Source: Paenibacillus zanthoxyli JH29 (lineage in GTDB: Bacteria; Bacillota; Bacilli; Paenibacillales; Paenibacillaceae). Taken from it: DNA of 45,575 nt. The stretch is from assembly GCF_000520715.1 (NCBI RefSeq), contig NZ_ASSD01000662.1, forward strand, positions 1 through 45,575, in the 5' to 3' direction. Each line of letters opens with the position of its first letter. Position 1 is the first letter of the stretch. Made by a program: the position numbers and the translations under genes. Positions 14,184 to 25,772 of the stretch are shown piece by piece. Below the pieces are notes generated by a model. The model saw nothing but the letters and a program-made list of their open reading frames with translations, searched no databases and had not been told where the DNA came from.

Positions 14184-14807
14184 ATGCCAAAAGTAACACT
14201 TTTCAATATCAGTGGTAACGAGGTTGGTGAAGTTGAACTGAGCGACGCGATTTTCGGTATCGAGCCGAACACTCACGTGCTGAATGAAGCGGTTCTTCTG
14301 CAAAGAGCTTCCCTGCGTCGTGGTACACACAAAGTTAAAGGACGTTCCGAAGTTCGTGGCGGCGGACGCAAGCCTTGGAAACAAAAAGGTACAGGCCGTG
14401 CTCGCCAAGGTTCGATTCGTTCTCCTCAATGGAAAGGCGGCGGCGTTGTCTTCGGACCGACTCCTCGTAGCTATTCCTGGAAATTGCCTAGAAAGGTTCG
14501 TCGTCTGGCGATCAAATCCGCGTTGTCCTCGAAGGTTATCGAGAGCAACATCATCGTGCTGGATAGCCTGACTCTGAATGCTCCGAAGACGAAAGAATTC
14601 GTAGCCATTCTGAACAACCTGAAGGTAGCTCAAAAAGCTCTGATCGTAGCTCCTAGCTATGACGATAATGTAGCTCTATCCGCCCGCAACATCCCTGGGG
14701 TGAAGTTCTTGGCTGCAGATGGCATTAACGTTCTTGACGTGCTGACGCACGACAAACTGATCATCACCAAAGATGCAGTTTCTAAGGTAGAGGAGGTGTT
14801 CGCGTAA
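14184..14807 (+). CDS. rplD: 50S ribosomal protein L4
   Basis: Protein lining the exit tunnel, 207 residues. The extended loop with [19 protein letters not shown], where macrolide resistance changes occur in other bacteria, is complete. The start is fixed by aaaggagga. Its stop overlaps the rplW start by one base (taATG), so the two are translationally coupled. Confidence 0.99.
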   Translation: MPKVTLFNISGNEVGEVELSDAIFGIEPNTHVLNEAVLLQRASLRRGTHKVKGRSEVRGGGRKPWKQKGTGRARQGSIRSPQWKGGGVVFGPTPRSYSWKLPRKVRRLAIKSALSSKVIESNIIVLDSLTLNAPKTKEFVAILNNLKVAQKALIVAPSYDDNVALSARNIPGVKFLAADGINVLDVLTHDKLIITKDAVSKVEEVFA

Positions 14808-15100
14808 TGAAAGATCCTCGCGATATCATCAAACGTCCGGTGATTACGGAACGCACATCCGACTACATGAGCGATTTGAAATATGCTTTTGAAGTGGACA
14901 TTCGTGCCAACAAGACCGAAATCAAACAGGCTGTTGAGGCCATCTTTAAAGTGAAAGTCGTTGCTGTGAACACTTTGCGCGTGCCTGGAAAGCTGAAACG
15001 TTATGGACGCTACTCCGGCTACACTCCGGAATGGAAGAAAGCCATCGTGAAGCTCAGCCCAGACAGCAAGCCGCTCGAGTTCTTTGAAGCGGTAGAATAA
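14807..15100 (+). CDS. rplW: 50S ribosomal protein L23
   Basis: Protein at the tunnel exit that docks trigger factor and SRP; 97 residues, usual length. Start [15 protein letters not shown] is typical. The ribosome binding site (aggaggtg) lies inside the end of rplD, with which it overlaps by one base. Confidence 0.98.
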   Translation: MKDPRDIIKRPVITERTSDYMSDLKYAFEVDIRANKTEIKQAVEAIFKVKVVAVNTLRVPGKLKRYGRYSGYTPEWKKAIVKLSPDSKPLEFFEAVE

Positions 15101-15128
15101 TATCCTGTAAAGCAAGGAGGGAAACAAA

Positions 15129-15959
15129 GTGCCAATCAAAAAGTACAAACCGACTTCTCCGGCAAGACGCGGAATGTCCGTGTCTACGTTTGAAGAAATC
15201 ACAACAAACCAGCCTGAGAAATCGCTGCTGGCGCCGCTGAGCAAAAAAGCGGGCCGCAACAACCAAGGTAAAATTACGGTTCGTCACCACGGCGGTGGAC
15301 ATAAGCGTAAATACCGTATCATTGATTTCAAGCGGACGAAAGACGGCATACCAGGCAGCGTTGCTACGATTGAGTATGATCCGAACCGCACATCCAATAT
15401 TGCCCTGATTCACTACGCTGACGGAGAGAAACGTTACATCATCGCTCCTAAAGGTCTGAAAGTTGGGGATAAGATCGAATCCGGTCCTGCAGCGGACATC
15501 AAAATCGGTAACACGCTTCCGCTGTCCAACATTCCGGTAGGTACAGTTATCCACAACATTGAGCTGAAGCCTGGCAAGGGCGGCCAATTGGTTCGCGCAG
15601 CCGGTACGGAAGCGCAGTTGCTCGGTAAAGAAGACAAGTACGTTTCCGTGCGTCTCTCTTCCGGTGAAGTTCGCAGAATTCTGAGCGTATGCCGTGCTAC
15701 AATCGGTTCCGTTGGCAACGAAGACCACGAACTGATCAAGATCGGTAAAGCCGGCCGCAGCCGGTGGCTGGGTCAACGTCCTGAAGTTCGCGGTGTTGTT
15801 ATGAACCCGAATGATCACCCTCACGGTGGTGGTGAAGGACGCGCTCCGATCGGACGTAAATCGCCGTTGTCTCCTTGGGGCAAACCGACTCTCGGATACA
15901 AAACGCGTAAGAAAAACAAAGCTTCTGATAAATATATCATTCGTCGCCGCACGAAATAA
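15129..15959 (+). CDS. rplB: 50S ribosomal protein L2
   Basis: Core 23S rRNA binding protein near the peptidyl transferase centre, 276 residues. GTG start behind gcaaggaggg gives [15 protein letters not shown]. The conserved C-terminal loop with [18 protein letters not shown], including the histidine long linked to activity, is intact. Confidence 0.99.
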   Translation: MPIKKYKPTSPARRGMSVSTFEEITTNQPEKSLLAPLSKKAGRNNQGKITVRHHGGGHKRKYRIIDFKRTKDGIPGSVATIEYDPNRTSNIALIHYADGEKRYIIAPKGLKVGDKIESGPAADIKIGNTLPLSNIPVGTVIHNIELKPGKGGQLVRAAGTEAQLLGKEDKYVSVRLSSGEVRRILSVCRATIGSVGNEDHELIKIGKAGRSRWLGQRPEVRGVVMNPNDHPHGGGEGRAPIGRKSPLSPWGKPTLGYKTRKKNKASDKYIIRRRTK

Positions 15960-16003
15960 GACGCTTCTAGGTGAGCTTGAACCCGCGAAGCGTCGAATCG
16001 CGG
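15960..16003 (+). other. rplB-rpsS spacer with two competing stems
   Basis: gacgcttc (15960-15967) can pair with gaagcgtc (15987-15994), while ccgcga (15983-15988) can pair with tcgcgg (15998-16003). The two stems share bases and exclude each other. No terminator follows. Function unknown. Confidence 0.4.
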
Positions 16004-16034
16004 CTTGAACATTTGATGAAGGGAGGATTCATAC

Positions 16035-16313
16035 ATGAGTCGCAGTTTGAAGAAGGGGCCTTTTATCGACGGCTACCTGCTGAAAAAAGTTGAAGACTTG
16101 AACGTTTCGGGCAAAAAAGTTGTCATCAAGACTTGGTCCCGCCGCTCAACCATTTTCCCTCAATTTATCGGACATACGTTTGGCGTGTATGACGGCCGTA
16201 AACACGTGCCTGTATACGTAACGGAAGATATGGTAGGTCACAAGTTGGGCGAGTTCGCGCCGACGCGTACTTACAAAGGCCACGCGGGTGACGATAAGAA
16301 GACGAGAAGATAA
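16035..16313 (+). CDS. rpsS: 30S ribosomal protein S19
   Basis: Head protein of the 30S subunit that pairs with S13 at the subunit bridge; 92 residues. N-terminus [15 protein letters not shown] and the [15 protein letters not shown] tail are typical. ATG after gaagggagga. Confidence 0.98.
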   Translation: MSRSLKKGPFIDGYLLKKVEDLNVSGKKVVIKTWSRRSTIFPQFIGHTFGVYDGRKHVPVYVTEDMVGHKLGEFAPTRTYKGHAGDDKKTRR

Positions 16314-16347
16314 TAACAGATTCTCTGCTTAGAGAGGAGGGAAAACA

Positions 16348-16680
16348 ATGCAAGCAAAAGCGCATGCAAGATCGGTGCGGATTTCCGCTCGTAAAGCGAA
16401 ACTGGTTGTTGACTTGATTCGCGGCAAGCAGGTGGGAGAGGCAATTGCTATCCTTCGCCACACTCCGAAATCCGCTTCCCCGGTAGTTGAAAAGCTGCTG
16501 AACTCGGCGATCGCCAATGCCGAGCACAACTATTCGATGGACGTAAACAACTTGTTTATCAGCGAGGTTTTCGTTAACCAAGGTCCAACGATGAAACGGT
16601 TCCGTCCGCGCGCGATGGGTCGCGCCAGCCGGATCAACAAACGCACCAGCCACATTACTTTGGTGGTATCTGAGAAATAA
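16348..16680 (+). CDS. rplV: 50S ribosomal protein L22
   Basis: Exit-tunnel protein of 110 residues whose beta hairpin (around [22 protein letters not shown], from about residue 71) lines the tunnel constriction. No hairpin insertion or deletion of the macrolide-resistance type is seen. ATG after gagaggaggg. Confidence 0.98.
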   Translation: MQAKAHARSVRISARKAKLVVDLIRGKQVGEAIAILRHTPKSASPVVEKLLNSAIANAEHNYSMDVNNLFISEVFVNQGPTMKRFRPRAMGRASRINKRTSHITLVVSEK

Positions 16681-16693
16681 GGAGGGATAACGT

Positions 16694-17359
16694 GTGGGTC
16701 AAAAGGTAAATCCAGTCGGACTTCGGATCGGGATTATTCGTGACTGGGAATCCAAATGGTATGCAGGCAAAGATTTCGGAACACTTCTTCTGGAAGACGT
16801 CAAAATTCGGGAATACCTCAAAGGCAAGCTGAAAGATTCCGCTGTTTCCCGTATTGAAATTGAAAGAGCGGCTAGCCGTGTGAACGTTACAATTCATACT
16901 GCTAAACCAGGTATGGTTATTGGGAAGGGCGGTGCTGAAGTCGAAGTGCTTCGCAACGCGGTTACACAAATCGCCGGCGGCAAGAAAGTACACATTAATA
17001 TCAATGAAATCAAACACCCTGAGCTGGACGCTATTCTCGTTGCCGAGAGCATCGCACAACAGCTGGAGCGTCGCGTATCGTTCCGCCGTGCGCTTAAGCA
17101 GGCTATCCAAAGAACAATGCGTTCCGGTGCAAAAGGGATTAAAACTTCTGTCAGCGGACGTCTTGGCGGCGCCGAAATCGCTCGTACGGAAGGCTATAGC
17201 GAAGGAACAGTTCCACTTCATACGCTTCGTGCCGATATCGACTACGGAACGGCTGAAGCTCATACAACTTACGGCCGGATCGGCGTAAAAGTATGGATCT
17301 ATCGTGGAGAGGTACTTCCTACGGCTAAGAAACAAGCTGCTAAGGAAGGAGGCAACTAA
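16694..17359 (+). CDS. rpsC: 30S ribosomal protein S3
   Basis: Part of the mRNA entry helicase of the 30S subunit, 221 residues. GTG start preceded by aaggaggga that overlaps the rplV stop. An N-terminal KH domain is visible with the GxxG loop in VIGKGGAEV, followed by the C-terminal S3 domain with [12 protein letters not shown]. Confidence 0.98.
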   Translation: MGQKVNPVGLRIGIIRDWESKWYAGKDFGTLLLEDVKIREYLKGKLKDSAVSRIEIERAASRVNVTIHTAKPGMVIGKGGAEVEVLRNAVTQIAGGKKVHININEIKHPELDAILVAESIAQQLERRVSFRRALKQAIQRTMRSGAKGIKTSVSGRLGGAEIARTEGYSEGTVPLHTLRADIDYGTAEAHTTYGRIGVKVWIYRGEVLPTAKKQAAKEGGN

Positions 17360-17361
17360 TC

Positions 17362-17796
17362 ATGTTGGTACCAAAACGTGTTAAGCACCGCAAACAACAA
17401 CGCGGTCACATGAAAGGTCTGGCAAAAGGCGGCACCGAGCTGAACTTCGGCGAATTCGGACTGCAAGCTCTGGAGCCATCTTGGATCACTAACCGTCAAA
17501 TCGAAGCGGCTCGTATCGCGATGACCCGTTACATCAAACGGGGCGGTAAAGTTTGGATCAAGATTTTCCCTGACAAGCCGATTACTCAAAAGCCTCTCGA
17601 GGTTCGGATGGGTAGCGGTAAAGGTAACGTTGAGAAATGGGTAGCCGTAGTTAAACCGGGCAAGATTATGTTCGAACTCGGAGGCGTGTCTGAAGAAATC
17701 GCTCGTGAAGCGATGCGTCTTGCCTCTCACAAGCTGCCAGTTAAGACTAAGTTTGTGAAACGTGAAGAATTGGGTGGTGAAGCAAATGAAAGCTAA
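17362..17796 (+). CDS. rplP: 50S ribosomal protein L16
   Basis: Protein next to the A-site tRNA elbow, 144 residues. Start [15 protein letters not shown] follows aaggaggcaac at the end of rpsC. The conserved arginine segment [16 protein letters not shown] is present. Its last 11 bases overlap the rpmC start. Confidence 0.98.
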   Translation: MLVPKRVKHRKQQRGHMKGLAKGGTELNFGEFGLQALEPSWITNRQIEAARIAMTRYIKRGGKVWIKIFPDKPITQKPLEVRMGSGKGNVEKWVAVVKPGKIMFELGGVSEEIAREAMRLASHKLPVKTKFVKREELGGEANES

Positions 17797-17983
17797 TGAA
17801 CTTCGCAACTTGACCACTGCCGAGATTGAACAAAAGATTGCTGGCTTCAAAGAAGAGCTCTTTAATCTGCGTTTTCAACTGGCAACAGGCCAACTGGACA
17901 ACCCGACTCGGATTCGTGATGTGCGTAGAGAAATAGCTCGTGCTAAAACCGTTATCCATGAGAGAGTACTTGGGATCAGCTAA
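17786..17983 (+). CDS. rpmC: 50S ribosomal protein L29
   Basis: Small two-helix protein near the tunnel exit, 65 residues when started at the ATG at 17786 ([16 protein letters not shown]), which matches the family. An in-frame GTG at 17762 would add eight residues unlike homologues and is rejected. It overlaps rplP by 11 bp, and the ribosome binding site lies inside rplP. Confidence 0.95.
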   Translation: MKANELRNLTTAEIEQKIAGFKEELFNLRFQLATGQLDNPTRIRDVRREIARAKTVIHERVLGIS

Positions 17984-18025
17984 GTGAAACGGATGGAATG
18001 ATCCGTATCAGGAAGGAGGCTAATT

Positions 18026-18292
18026 ATGAGCGAAGAACGCAACGCGCGCAAAGTGCAAATCGGTAAAGTTGTCAGCGACAAAATGGACAAAACGATCGTG
18101 GTTGCCGTTGAAACTTACAAAAAGCATGATCTGTACCACAAACGCATTAAATACACCAAGAAATTCAAAGCGCATGATGAGAACAATACCGCCCAAATCG
18201 GCGATACTGTAAAAATCATGGAAACTCGTCCGCTCTCCAAGGACAAACGCTGGAGACTGGTTGAAGTTGTGGAAAAAGCGGTTATCATCTAA
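18026..18292 (+). CDS. rpsQ: 30S ribosomal protein S17
   Basis: Primary 16S rRNA binder with an OB fold, 88 residues. The [15 protein letters not shown]-type N-terminal strand (here [15 protein letters not shown]) and the [16 protein letters not shown] end are clear. ATG after aggaaggagg. Confidence 0.98.
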   Translation: MSEERNARKVQIGKVVSDKMDKTIVVAVETYKKHDLYHKRIKYTKKFKAHDENNTAQIGDTVKIMETRPLSKDKRWRLVEVVEKAVII

Positions 18293-18331
18293 TGCGTTAC
18301 ATGACAGTTTTTCCGAAAGGAGGAAATATTA

Positions 18332-18700
18332 ATGATTCAACCATTTACACGCTTGCATGTAGCTGACAACTCCGGTGCGAAGGAACTGATGTGTATCCGC
18401 GTATTGGGCGGTACTGGACGTCGGACGGCAGCTATCGGCGATCTGATCGTTTGCTCGGTAAAACAAGCAACACCAGGCGGCGTTGTCAAAAAAGGTGATG
18501 TAGTAAAAGCGGTGGTTGTACGCACGAAGCGCTCTGTACGCCGTAAGGACGGATCTTACATCGCATTTGACGAAAACGCAGCAGTTGTTGTAAAAGACGA
18601 CAGAAGCCCGCGTGGAACACGTATTTTCGGACCAGTTGCCCGCGAACTTCGCGACAAGGATTACATGAAGATCGTTTCCTTGGCACCGGAAGTTATCTAA
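18332..18700 (+). CDS. rplN: 50S ribosomal protein L14
   Basis: Subunit-interface protein of 122 residues, full length. Begins [18 protein letters not shown] behind gaaaggagg. The L14 signature around [22 protein letters not shown] is present. A 117-bp spacer with a stem-loop separates it from rplX. Confidence 0.99.
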   Translation: MIQPFTRLHVADNSGAKELMCIRVLGGTGRRTAAIGDLIVCSVKQATPGGVVKKGDVVKAVVVRTKRSVRRKDGSYIAFDENAAVVVKDDRSPRGTRIFGPVARELRDKDYMKIVSLAPEVI

Positions 18701-18706
18701 TAAACT

Positions 18707-18757
18707 CCCCAAAAAGTGACGAGAAGCTCCGAAGCTGATACCGGGTACTTTTCGGGG
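18707..18757 (+). other. rplN-rplX spacer stem-loop
   Basis: ccccaaaaagt (18707-18717) and acttttcgggg (18747-18757) form an 11-bp stem with one mismatch; a smaller agct/agct hairpin lies in the loop. No T run follows. It splits the spc genes at a place where the spacing is unusually long. Confidence 0.4.
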
Positions 18758-18817
18758 GTCCCGATAGAGATCGTTTATAATCATGCTTACAAAGGCTAGT
18801 CATAGGAGGTGTAACAA

Positions 18818-19171
18818 ATGCCTAGAGTGAAAAAAGTTCTGGAATCCCATAACAACAAACTGCACGTGAAAAAAGACGATGTGGTTATGGTGATCAGCGG
18901 AAAAGATAAAGGCAAGAAGGGCCGCGTCATCGCTGCGTATCCGCGCAAAAACCGCGTACTGGTAGAAGGCGTGAACATGGTGAAGAAGCACCAGAAGCCT
19001 AACCAGTTAAATCCGCAAGGCGGCATCATCGAGCAGGAAGCTGCGATCCACGTATCCAACGTTATGCACATCGATCCGAAGAGCGGCAAAGTAACCCGTA
19101 TCGGTTATAAAGTGCTGGACAACGGCAAGAAGGTTCGCGTAGCGAAAAGATCCGGAGAGATCATCGACTAA
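18818..19171 (+). CDS. rplX: 50S ribosomal protein L24
   Basis: Assembly initiator protein with a KOW motif ([15 protein letters not shown]), 117 residues. That is about 14 longer than the B. subtilis protein because of an N-terminal extension ([14 protein letters not shown]) ahead of the usual start. The extension is kept because a strong aggaggtg site lies 7-8 bp before this ATG. It may be a lineage marker. Confidence 0.97.
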   Translation: MPRVKKVLESHNNKLHVKKDDVVMVISGKDKGKKGRVIAAYPRKNRVLVEGVNMVKKHQKPNQLNPQGGIIEQEAAIHVSNVMHIDPKSGKVTRIGYKVLDNGKKVRVAKRSGEIID

Positions 19172-19202
19172 TATAGCGCTTAAGAAAGGAGGTTAATTCT
19201 TC

Positions 19203-19745
19203 ATGGCAGCAAGAATGAAAGAACGTTTTCTGAACGAGATTACGCCGGCTCTGATTCAGAAGTTTAATTATAAAACGGTTATGCAAGTGCCGAAAATTGA
19301 GAAGGTTGTTATCAACATGGGCGTAGGCGACGCCGTGCAAAACTCGAAGGTGCTTGATTCCGCTGTGAACGATATGCAACTGATCGCCGGTCAAAAACCG
19401 GTTATCACCAAAGCCAAGAAGTCTATCGCCGGCTTCAAACTGCGTGAGAACATGCCGATCGGCGTTAAGGTAACCCTTCGCGGTGAACGTATGTACTACT
19501 TCCTGGACAAATTGTTCAACGTAACGCTTCCGCGCGTTCGTGACTTCCGCGGTGTATCGACCAAAGCTTTCGACGGCCGCGGCAACTACACACTGGGTCT
19601 GAAAGACCAATTGATTTTCCCTGAGATCGAATATGACAAGGTGGACAAAGTCCGCGGTATGGATATCGTAATCGTAACGACGGCAAAGACGGATGAGGAA
19701 TCCCGCGAGCTGCTGACTCAGCTGGGAATGCCTTTCGCGAAGTAA
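19203..19745 (+). CDS. rplE: 50S ribosomal protein L5
   Basis: 5S rRNA binding protein of the central protuberance, 180 residues. Typical sequences such as [14 protein letters not shown] and [16 protein letters not shown] are present. ATG behind aaggaggtt. Confidence 0.99.
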   Translation: MAARMKERFLNEITPALIQKFNYKTVMQVPKIEKVVINMGVGDAVQNSKVLDSAVNDMQLIAGQKPVITKAKKSIAGFKLRENMPIGVKVTLRGERMYYFLDKLFNVTLPRVRDFRGVSTKAFDGRGNYTLGLKDQLIFPEIEYDKVDKVRGMDIVIVTTAKTDEESRELLTQLGMPFAK

Positions 19746-19794
19746 GGTTCGGTCGTTCAATTCTCCGAAACTGTTTAGGAGGTGTCAGGCTAAA

Positions 19795-19980
19795 GTGGCA
19801 AAAACTTCGATGAAAGTTAAACAACAACGTGCGCCGAAATTCAAAGTGCGTGCATACACACGCTGCGAGCGTTGCGGTCGTCCACATTCGGTACTGCAAA
19901 AGTTCAAAATTTGCAGAATTTGTTTCCGTGAATTAGCTTATAAAGGCCAGATTCCTGGCGTAAAAAAAGCAAGCTGGTAA
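19795..19980 (+). CDS. rpsZ: 30S ribosomal protein S14, zinc type
   Basis: 61-residue S14 of the zinc-binding (type Z) class, with C24, C27, C40 and C43 forming the two CxxC pairs. GTG start preceded by aggaggtg. It sits at the normal spc position, so it is the housekeeping copy. A zinc-free paralogue (rpsN) may exist elsewhere in the genome. Confidence 0.97.
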   Translation: MAKTSMKVKQQRAPKFKVRAYTRCERCGRPHSVLQKFKICRICFRELAYKGQIPGVKKASW

Positions 19981-20013
19981 GAAGTTTATATACGGGAAGG
20001 AGGTTTACACCAA

Positions 20014-20412
20014 ATGACTATGTCTGATCCTATCGCAGATATGCTTACTCGTATTCGTAACGCCAACATCGTGCGTCACGAAACGGTAGAGCTGCCTGCT
20101 TCGACATTGAAAAAACAAATCGCCGATATCCTGAAGCGCGAAGGCTTCATCCGTGATGCGGAATTTGTTGAAGATAACAAACAAGGGCTTATCCGTATTT
20201 TCCTGAAATACGGCCCGAACCAAGAACGTGTTATTTCCGGTCTGAAAAGAATCAGTAAGCCAGGCCTGCGCGTATACACGAAGAGCAACGAAGTTCCTCG
20301 CGTACTCGGCGGACTGGGCATCGCGATTATCTCCACATCCAAGGGAGTTATGACCGATAAGGAAGCTCGTCAAGCAAAATCCGGCGGCGAAGTTCTCGCC
20401 TACGTTTGGTAA
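20014..20412 (+). CDS. rpsH: 30S ribosomal protein S8
   Basis: 16S rRNA platform protein, 132 residues, the same length as in B. subtilis. N-terminus [17 protein letters not shown] and the C-terminal GGEVLAYVW are family signatures. ATG behind ggaaggagg. In E. coli S8 represses the spc operon; no equivalent site was identified here. Confidence 0.98.
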   Translation: MTMSDPIADMLTRIRNANIVRHETVELPASTLKKQIADILKREGFIRDAEFVEDNKQGLIRIFLKYGPNQERVISGLKRISKPGLRVYTKSNEVPRVLGGLGIAIISTSKGVMTDKEARQAKSGGEVLAYVW

Positions 20413-20443
20413 TCACGTCACAAGATAAGGAGGTGCAACACAC

Positions 20444-20986
20444 ATGTCTCGTATTGGTCGCAAACCAATCACAGTGCCTAGCGGTGTAGACGTGACGGTT
20501 AACAACACTGTCATCACCGTTAAAGGTCCTAAAGGTACTTTGACTCGTGAACTTCATAAAGATATGAAGGTTACGGTTGAAAATAACGAAATTCTTGTTG
20601 TTCGTCCTTCGGACAACAAACTGCATCGCTCTCTTCACGGCACGACCCGCTCCGTTGTCAACAACATGGTAAGCGGCGTGACCGAAGGATTCTCCAAATC
20701 TCTGGAACTGGTTGGGGTCGGATATCGTGCAAACAAATCTGGAGATAAAATCGTTCTGAACGTCGGCTACTCCCATCCGGTTGAGATTACTCCGGAACCG
20801 GGCATCGAGTTCGAAGTTCCTGCCAACACGAAAATCATCGTTAAAGGCATCGACAAAGAACGCGTAGGCGCCTATGCCGCGAAGATTCGTTCCGTACGCG
20901 AACCTGAGCCATACAAGGGCAAAGGGATTAAATATGAGGGCGAGCGCATTATCCGTAAAGAAGGTAAAGCCGGTAAGAAGAAATAA
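20444..20986 (+). CDS. rplF: 50S ribosomal protein L6
   Basis: Two-domain 23S rRNA binding protein, 180 residues, next to the sarcin-ricin loop and GTPase centre. Start [12 protein letters not shown] after aaggaggtg; conserved C-terminal segment [15 protein letters not shown] is intact. Confidence 0.98.
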   Translation: MSRIGRKPITVPSGVDVTVNNTVITVKGPKGTLTRELHKDMKVTVENNEILVVRPSDNKLHRSLHGTTRSVVNNMVSGVTEGFSKSLELVGVGYRANKSGDKIVLNVGYSHPVEITPEPGIEFEVPANTKIIVKGIDKERVGAYAAKIRSVREPEPYKGKGIKYEGERIIRKEGKAGKKK

Positions 20987-21071
20987 GCCGGCTGACCTTG
21001 TTCTTAAGATGCCTATGGCGTCTTAACGTGAAGCTGCCTTAAGGCAAACTGAAGGGAGTGAAAAGGAAGTC

Positions 21072-21440
21072 ATGATTACAAAAGAGGACAAAAATAAAGC
21101 TCGTGTCAAAAGACACCTGCGTGTACGTAAGAAAATCGAAGGTACTACTGAACGCCCTCGCCTGAATGTGTTCCGTTCTTCCAAACACATTTATGCTCAA
21201 CTGATCGATGATGTTAAGGGTGTAACGATCGCATCCGCATCGACGCTCGATAAAGAATTGAAAGATTCTGTAGGCAATGGCGGCAGCGTAGAGGCTGCAA
21301 GCAAAGTCGGCCAACTGGTTGCCGAGCGCGCCAAAGCAAAAGGACATACCGCTGTGGTATTCGACCGCGGAGGCTACCTGTATCATGGACGGATTCAAGC
21401 GCTTGCTGATGCAGCCCGTGAAGCTGGTCTTGAATTCTAG
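21072..21440 (+). CDS. rplR: 50S ribosomal protein L18
   Basis: 5S rRNA binding protein of 122 residues. The arginine-rich N-terminus (about residues 10-35) and C-terminal [20 protein letters not shown] are diagnostic. The ribosome binding site is gggagtg, weaker than its neighbours, after an 85-bp spacer. Confidence 0.98.
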   Translation: MITKEDKNKARVKRHLRVRKKIEGTTERPRLNVFRSSKHIYAQLIDDVKGVTIASASTLDKELKDSVGNGGSVEAASKVGQLVAERAKAKGHTAVVFDRGGYLYHGRIQALADAAREAGLEF

Positions 21441-21467
21441 AAACATTCTTAAAAGGAGGTTAACGAC

Positions 21468-21965
21468 TTGCGTGTAGATCCAAACACTTTAGAGCTGACA
21501 GAAAGAGTTGTTCACATTAACCGTGTTGCTAAAGTTGTAAAAGGCGGACGCCGTTTCAGCTTCAGCGCACTGGTTGTTGTCGGCGACGGCAAAGGCTGGG
21601 TCGGTGCGGGTATCGGTAAAGCCGGCGAAGTTCCGGATGCGATCCGTAAAGGCATCGAAGACGCCAAGAAAAACCTGATCCACGTTCCACTCGTCGGAAC
21701 GACGATTCCTCACTTGGTTAACGGACATTTTGGCGCTGGACGTGTACTGCTGAAACCAGCATCGCAAGGTACTGGCGTTATCGCTGGCGGACCTGTTCGT
21801 GCGGTATTGGAACTGGCTGGCGTAGGCGATATTCTGACAAAATCTTTAGGTTCTTCGAACTCCATGAATATGGTCAATGCAACTTTGGAGGGATTGTCCC
21901 GTCTGAAGCGCATTGAAGAGGTCGCGAAGCTTCGCGGCAAATCTATCGAAGAGCTTCGCGGTTAA
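21468..21965 (+). CDS. rpsE: 30S ribosomal protein S5
   Basis: Protein of the 30S body involved in decoding accuracy, 165 residues. TTG start, set by aaggaggtt 7 bp upstream and by agreement with the family N-terminus ([10 protein letters not shown]). The spectinomycin-related loop ([18 protein letters not shown]) looks normal. Confidence 0.98.
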   Translation: MRVDPNTLELTERVVHINRVAKVVKGGRRFSFSALVVVGDGKGWVGAGIGKAGEVPDAIRKGIEDAKKNLIHVPLVGTTIPHLVNGHFGAGRVLLKPASQGTGVIAGGPVRAVLELAGVGDILTKSLGSSNSMNMVNATLEGLSRLKRIEEVAKLRGKSIEELRG

Positions 21966-21979
21966 GGAGGGGAACGTCA

Positions 21980-22165
21980 ATGGCTAAATTGCAAATTACC
22001 CTCGTTCGCAGCTTGATCGGACGTCCGGAAACACAACGTGTGACCGTTAAGACGCTAGGCCTGCGTAAAATCAACTCGTCCGTGGTTCACAACGATAATC
22101 CTGCGATTCGCGGTATGATCAAACAAGTGAGCCATCTCGTATCCGTAACTGAAATTGAAGGCTAA
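21980..22165 (+). CDS. rpmD: 50S ribosomal protein L30
   Basis: 61-residue small-type L30. [16 protein letters not shown] and the [15 protein letters not shown] core are typical. It is only 14 bp after rpsE, with aaggagggg. Confidence 0.97.
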   Translation: MAKLQITLVRSLIGRPETQRVTVKTLGLRKINSSVVHNDNPAIRGMIKQVSHLVSVTEIEG

Positions 22166-22206
22166 GTCGCCTTTTACCTATTAATAGACATAAGGAGGTG
22201 CAAACG

Positions 22207-22647
22207 ATGAAGTTACATGAACTCGCTCCGGCTCCAGGATCCCGTAAAGAACGCAACCGTGTAGGTCGCGGTACTTCCAGTGGTAACGGTAAAACATCCG
22301 GCCGTGGTCATAAAGGTCAAAACTCTCGTTCCGGCGGTGGTGTTCGTCCGGGCTTCGAGGGCGGCCAAAACCCACTCTATCGTCGTCTGCCTAAGCGTGG
22401 ATTCGTCAATCCTACTCGTAAAGAGTATGCGATTGTGAATCTGGAGGAACTGAACAGCTTTGCAGAAGGAACGGAAGTTACGCCTCAATTGCTGCTCGAA
22501 ACAGGCGTTGTAAAGAACGCGAAGAGCGGCATCAAAATTCTCGGCAATGGAGAAATCACTGTAAAACTTACAGTTCAAGCAAACAAGTTCTCTCAATCTG
22601 CGGTAGAGAAAATCGAGGCTGCCGGCGGTAAAACCGAGGTGATCTAA
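22207..22647 (+). CDS. rplO: 50S ribosomal protein L15
   Basis: Late-assembly 23S rRNA binding protein, 146 residues from the ATG at 22207 ([14 protein letters not shown]). A GTG at 22198 overlaps the aaggaggtg site and is rejected as the start. The glycine- and arginine-rich N-terminal arm is evident. The stop overlaps secY by one base. Confidence 0.97.
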   Translation: MKLHELAPAPGSRKERNRVGRGTSSGNGKTSGRGHKGQNSRSGGGVRPGFEGGQNPLYRRLPKRGFVNPTRKEYAIVNLEELNSFAEGTEVTPQLLLETGVVKNAKSGIKILGNGEITVKLTVQANKFSQSAVEKIEAAGGKTEVI

Positions 22648-23948
22648 TGTTCAAGACGCTTAAGAATATATGGCATGTTGAAGATTTGCGCAAAAAAATC
22701 CTGTTCACCCTGTTTGTATTTATCATCTACCGCATCGGTTCGTTCGTACCGGTTCCCGGTGTGGACAAATCGGTGTTTCTATCGACAGGCAACGAGGCTG
22801 GAAACGCCTTGATGAACTTGTTCAACACGTTTTCGGGCGGAGCGCTTAAAAACTTCTCCATCTTTGCGATCAGTATTTACCCTTACATTACCGCATCCAT
22901 CATTGTGCAGCTTTTGTCGATGGATGTAGTGCCGAAATTTGCCGAATGGGCAAAGCAAGGCGAACACGGTAAGAAGCAGCTGGCGCAAATTACCCGTTAC
23001 GGTACGGTAGTGTTGGCTTTGATTCAGGGTTTTGCAACCTCTATCGGTTTCAACCGAATGTATGGTACGAAAATGATGCCGGATGCAACGATCGCCGACT
23101 ATCTGCTCGTGGCCATTATTTTGACGGCAGGTACTTCATTTCTGATGTGGCTTGGTGAACAAATCACTGAGCGGGGTATCGGAAACGGGATCTCGATCCT
23201 GATTTTTGCGGGAATCGTCGCAGGCTTTCCAGGATATTTTACGGCAACGGCGCAATCGAGCTTTATCCAGCCGGGGCAGACTTTCCTGAATATTCTTAAA
23301 GTCGTGGTCGTTGCAATCGTGGTTGTGGCGATTATTACGGGTGTTATCTTCGTACAGCAAGGAGTTCGGAAGATTCCCGTACAATATGCCAAACGCGTAG
23401 TCGGAAACAAAATGTATGGTGGACAAAATACGCACATTCCGCTTAAAATCAATGCGGCGGGCGTAATCCCCGTTATCTTTGCCGTATCGCTGCTTCAATT
23501 CCCGATTGTCATCGCCAACTTTTGGTCGACCCATGATTGGGCGAAGTGGATCTCCAACAATCTTTCTCATGACAAGCCGCTCGGCATGGTCCTCTACGTG
23601 ATCATGATCATCGGATTTACGTTCTTCTATACGTTTGTTCAGATGAATCCGCAGCAGATGGCTGACAATATGAAGAAGAATGGCGGATACATTCCAGGTA
23701 TTCGTCCAGGCAAAGCTACGGAGAAATATTTGACCCGGGTAATGTCCCGTCTGACGATGTCGGGCGCATTGTTCCTGGCCATCATCTCTGTGCTTCCGGT
23801 ATTCTTCGGTTCTTTGTCCGGTTTGCCGCGGTCGGTGCAGATCGGCGGCACCGCGCTGCTTATCGTTATCGGCGTCGCACTGGATACGATGAAGCAGATC
23901 GAGAGCCAATTGATTAAACGCCATTACAAAGGCTTCATTAACAAATAG
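22647..23948 (+). CDS. secY: protein translocase channel SecY
   Basis: Channel subunit of the Sec translocon, 433 residues, with about ten membrane helices. Conserved cytoplasmic loops include the region around GIRPGKATEKYLTRVMSRLT. The start overlaps the rplO stop (taATG), giving translational coupling at the usual spc location. Confidence 0.99.
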   Translation: MFKTLKNIWHVEDLRKKILFTLFVFIIYRIGSFVPVPGVDKSVFLSTGNEAGNALMNLFNTFSGGALKNFSIFAISIYPYITASIIVQLLSMDVVPKFAEWAKQGEHGKKQLAQITRYGTVVLALIQGFATSIGFNRMYGTKMMPDATIADYLLVAIILTAGTSFLMWLGEQITERGIGNGISILIFAGIVAGFPGYFTATAQSSFIQPGQTFLNILKVVVVAIVVVAIITGVIFVQQGVRKIPVQYAKRVVGNKMYGGQNTHIPLKINAAGVIPVIFAVSLLQFPIVIANFWSTHDWAKWISNNLSHDKPLGMVLYVIMIIGFTFFYTFVQMNPQQMADNMKKNGGYIPGIRPGKATEKYLTRVMSRLTMSGALFLAIISVLPVFFGSLSGLPRSVQIGGTALLIVIGVALDTMKQIESQLIKRHYKGFINK

Positions 23949-23965
23949 GCGATAGGTTCCGGTGA

Positions 23966-24694
<729 letters not shown>

Positions 24695-24698
24695 TGTA

Positions 24699-25451
24699 AT
24701 GATCATATGTAAGTCCGAACAGGAACTTGCCTTTATGAGAGAAGCGGGACGAATTGTTGCCGAGACTCATCGTCTCATGGCGCAGGCCATTGAGCCTGGG
24801 ATTACGACCGGAGAACTCGATAGAATCGCCGATCAATACATTCGCAGTCAAGGTGCTGTGCCGTCATTCAAAGGCTACAATGGTTTTCCTGCCAGCATTT
24901 GCGCTTCAGTCAACGATCAGTTGGTGCATGGATTTCCCGGCAAACGCAAACTGGTGGAAGGCGATATCGTATCGCTGGACATTGGAGCGCAGTACAAGGG
25001 ATATCACGGCGATTCCGCCTGGACCTATGGGGTAGGCAGCATATCCGAAGAAGCCCAGCGGCTCTTGGATGTGACCAAAGGCTCCCTGTACGCAGGCCTT
25101 GAGCTGATTAAGCCGGATGTGCGCCTGTTTACAATCTCCCACGCTATTCAAAAATATATCGAAGATGCCGGATTCTCGGTGGTCCGCGAGTATGTTGGGC
25201 ATGGTGTTGGGGCAGAACTGCATGAAGAACCGCAAATTCCGAACTACGGCATTGCAGACCGCGGTCCGCGGCTTAAGGCAGGCATGGTGCTTGCCATCGA
25301 GCCGATGGTCAATGCGGGCAAACGTTATGTCCGAACGCTGGAAGATAACTGGACGGTCGTAACGGTGGACGGTTCGCTGTGCGCTCACTTTGAGCATACA
25401 GTGGCGGTTACGCCGGAGGGCATGGAAATTTTCACGAAACTGAATGCGTAG
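24699..25451 (+). CDS. map: type I methionine aminopeptidase
   Basis: Removes the initiator methionine from new proteins; 250 residues from the ATG at 24699 ([13 protein letters not shown]). The five metal ligands of the pita-bread fold are visible as the D in SLDIGA, the D in YHGDSAW, the H in YVGHGVG, the E in AIEPMV and the E in HFEHTV. It starts 4 bp after adk, in the standard secY-adk-map order. Confidence 0.97.
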   Translation: MIICKSEQELAFMREAGRIVAETHRLMAQAIEPGITTGELDRIADQYIRSQGAVPSFKGYNGFPASICASVNDQLVHGFPGKRKLVEGDIVSLDIGAQYKGYHGDSAWTYGVGSISEEAQRLLDVTKGSLYAGLELIKPDVRLFTISHAIQKYIEDAGFSVVREYVGHGVGAELHEEPQIPNYGIADRGPRLKAGMVLAIEPMVNAGKRYVRTLEDNWTVVTVDGSLCAHFEHTVAVTPEGMEIFTKLNA

Positions 25452-25458
25452 GTGATCT

Positions 25459-25770
25459 TTGTTGAATGCCGAGAGCAGCCCGCAGGTCGGTCAATTGGTG
25501 AAAATACTCAAAGGCAAGGAAGCTGGAGAGATTGCCGTGGTCATCGCTGTTGTGGACAGCAGGTTTGTGTATATTGCGGACGGAGACAAACGCAAGTTTG
25601 ACGGACCGAAGAAGAAGAACATTCTTCATCTGGAGTTCACTCCGATCGTCAGCAGCGAGGTTGTGAACAGTCTGAATGAAACCGGCCGGGTAACGAATGG
25701 AAAGCTGCGTTATGCAGTGATGAATTATGTGCGTTCCGCCGGAATAAGCGCTATGAAGAAAGGAGAATAG
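25459..25770 (+). CDS. KOW-domain RNA-binding protein (L14e-like, YbzG-type)
   Basis: 103-residue protein with a KOW motif near the N-terminus ([20 protein letters not shown]) and a basic C-terminal half. Proteins of this type sit between map and infA in Bacillales and resemble archaeal/eukaryal L14e; a ribosome-associated role is assumed but not established. The TTG start at 25459 follows a weak ggtgat site, and a second TTG at 25462 is an alternative. Confidence 0.85.
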   Translation: MLNAESSPQVGQLVKILKGKEAGEIAVVIAVVDSRFVYIADGDKRKFDGPKKKNILHLEFTPIVSSEVVNSLNETGRVTNGKLRYAVMNYVRSAGISAMKKGE

Positions 25771-25772
25771 CT

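Noticed and set aside
18753-18781. Promoter before rplX (TATAAT at 18776)
   Set aside because: The -10 is perfect but the -35 position is a run of G, so an independent promoter is not supported.
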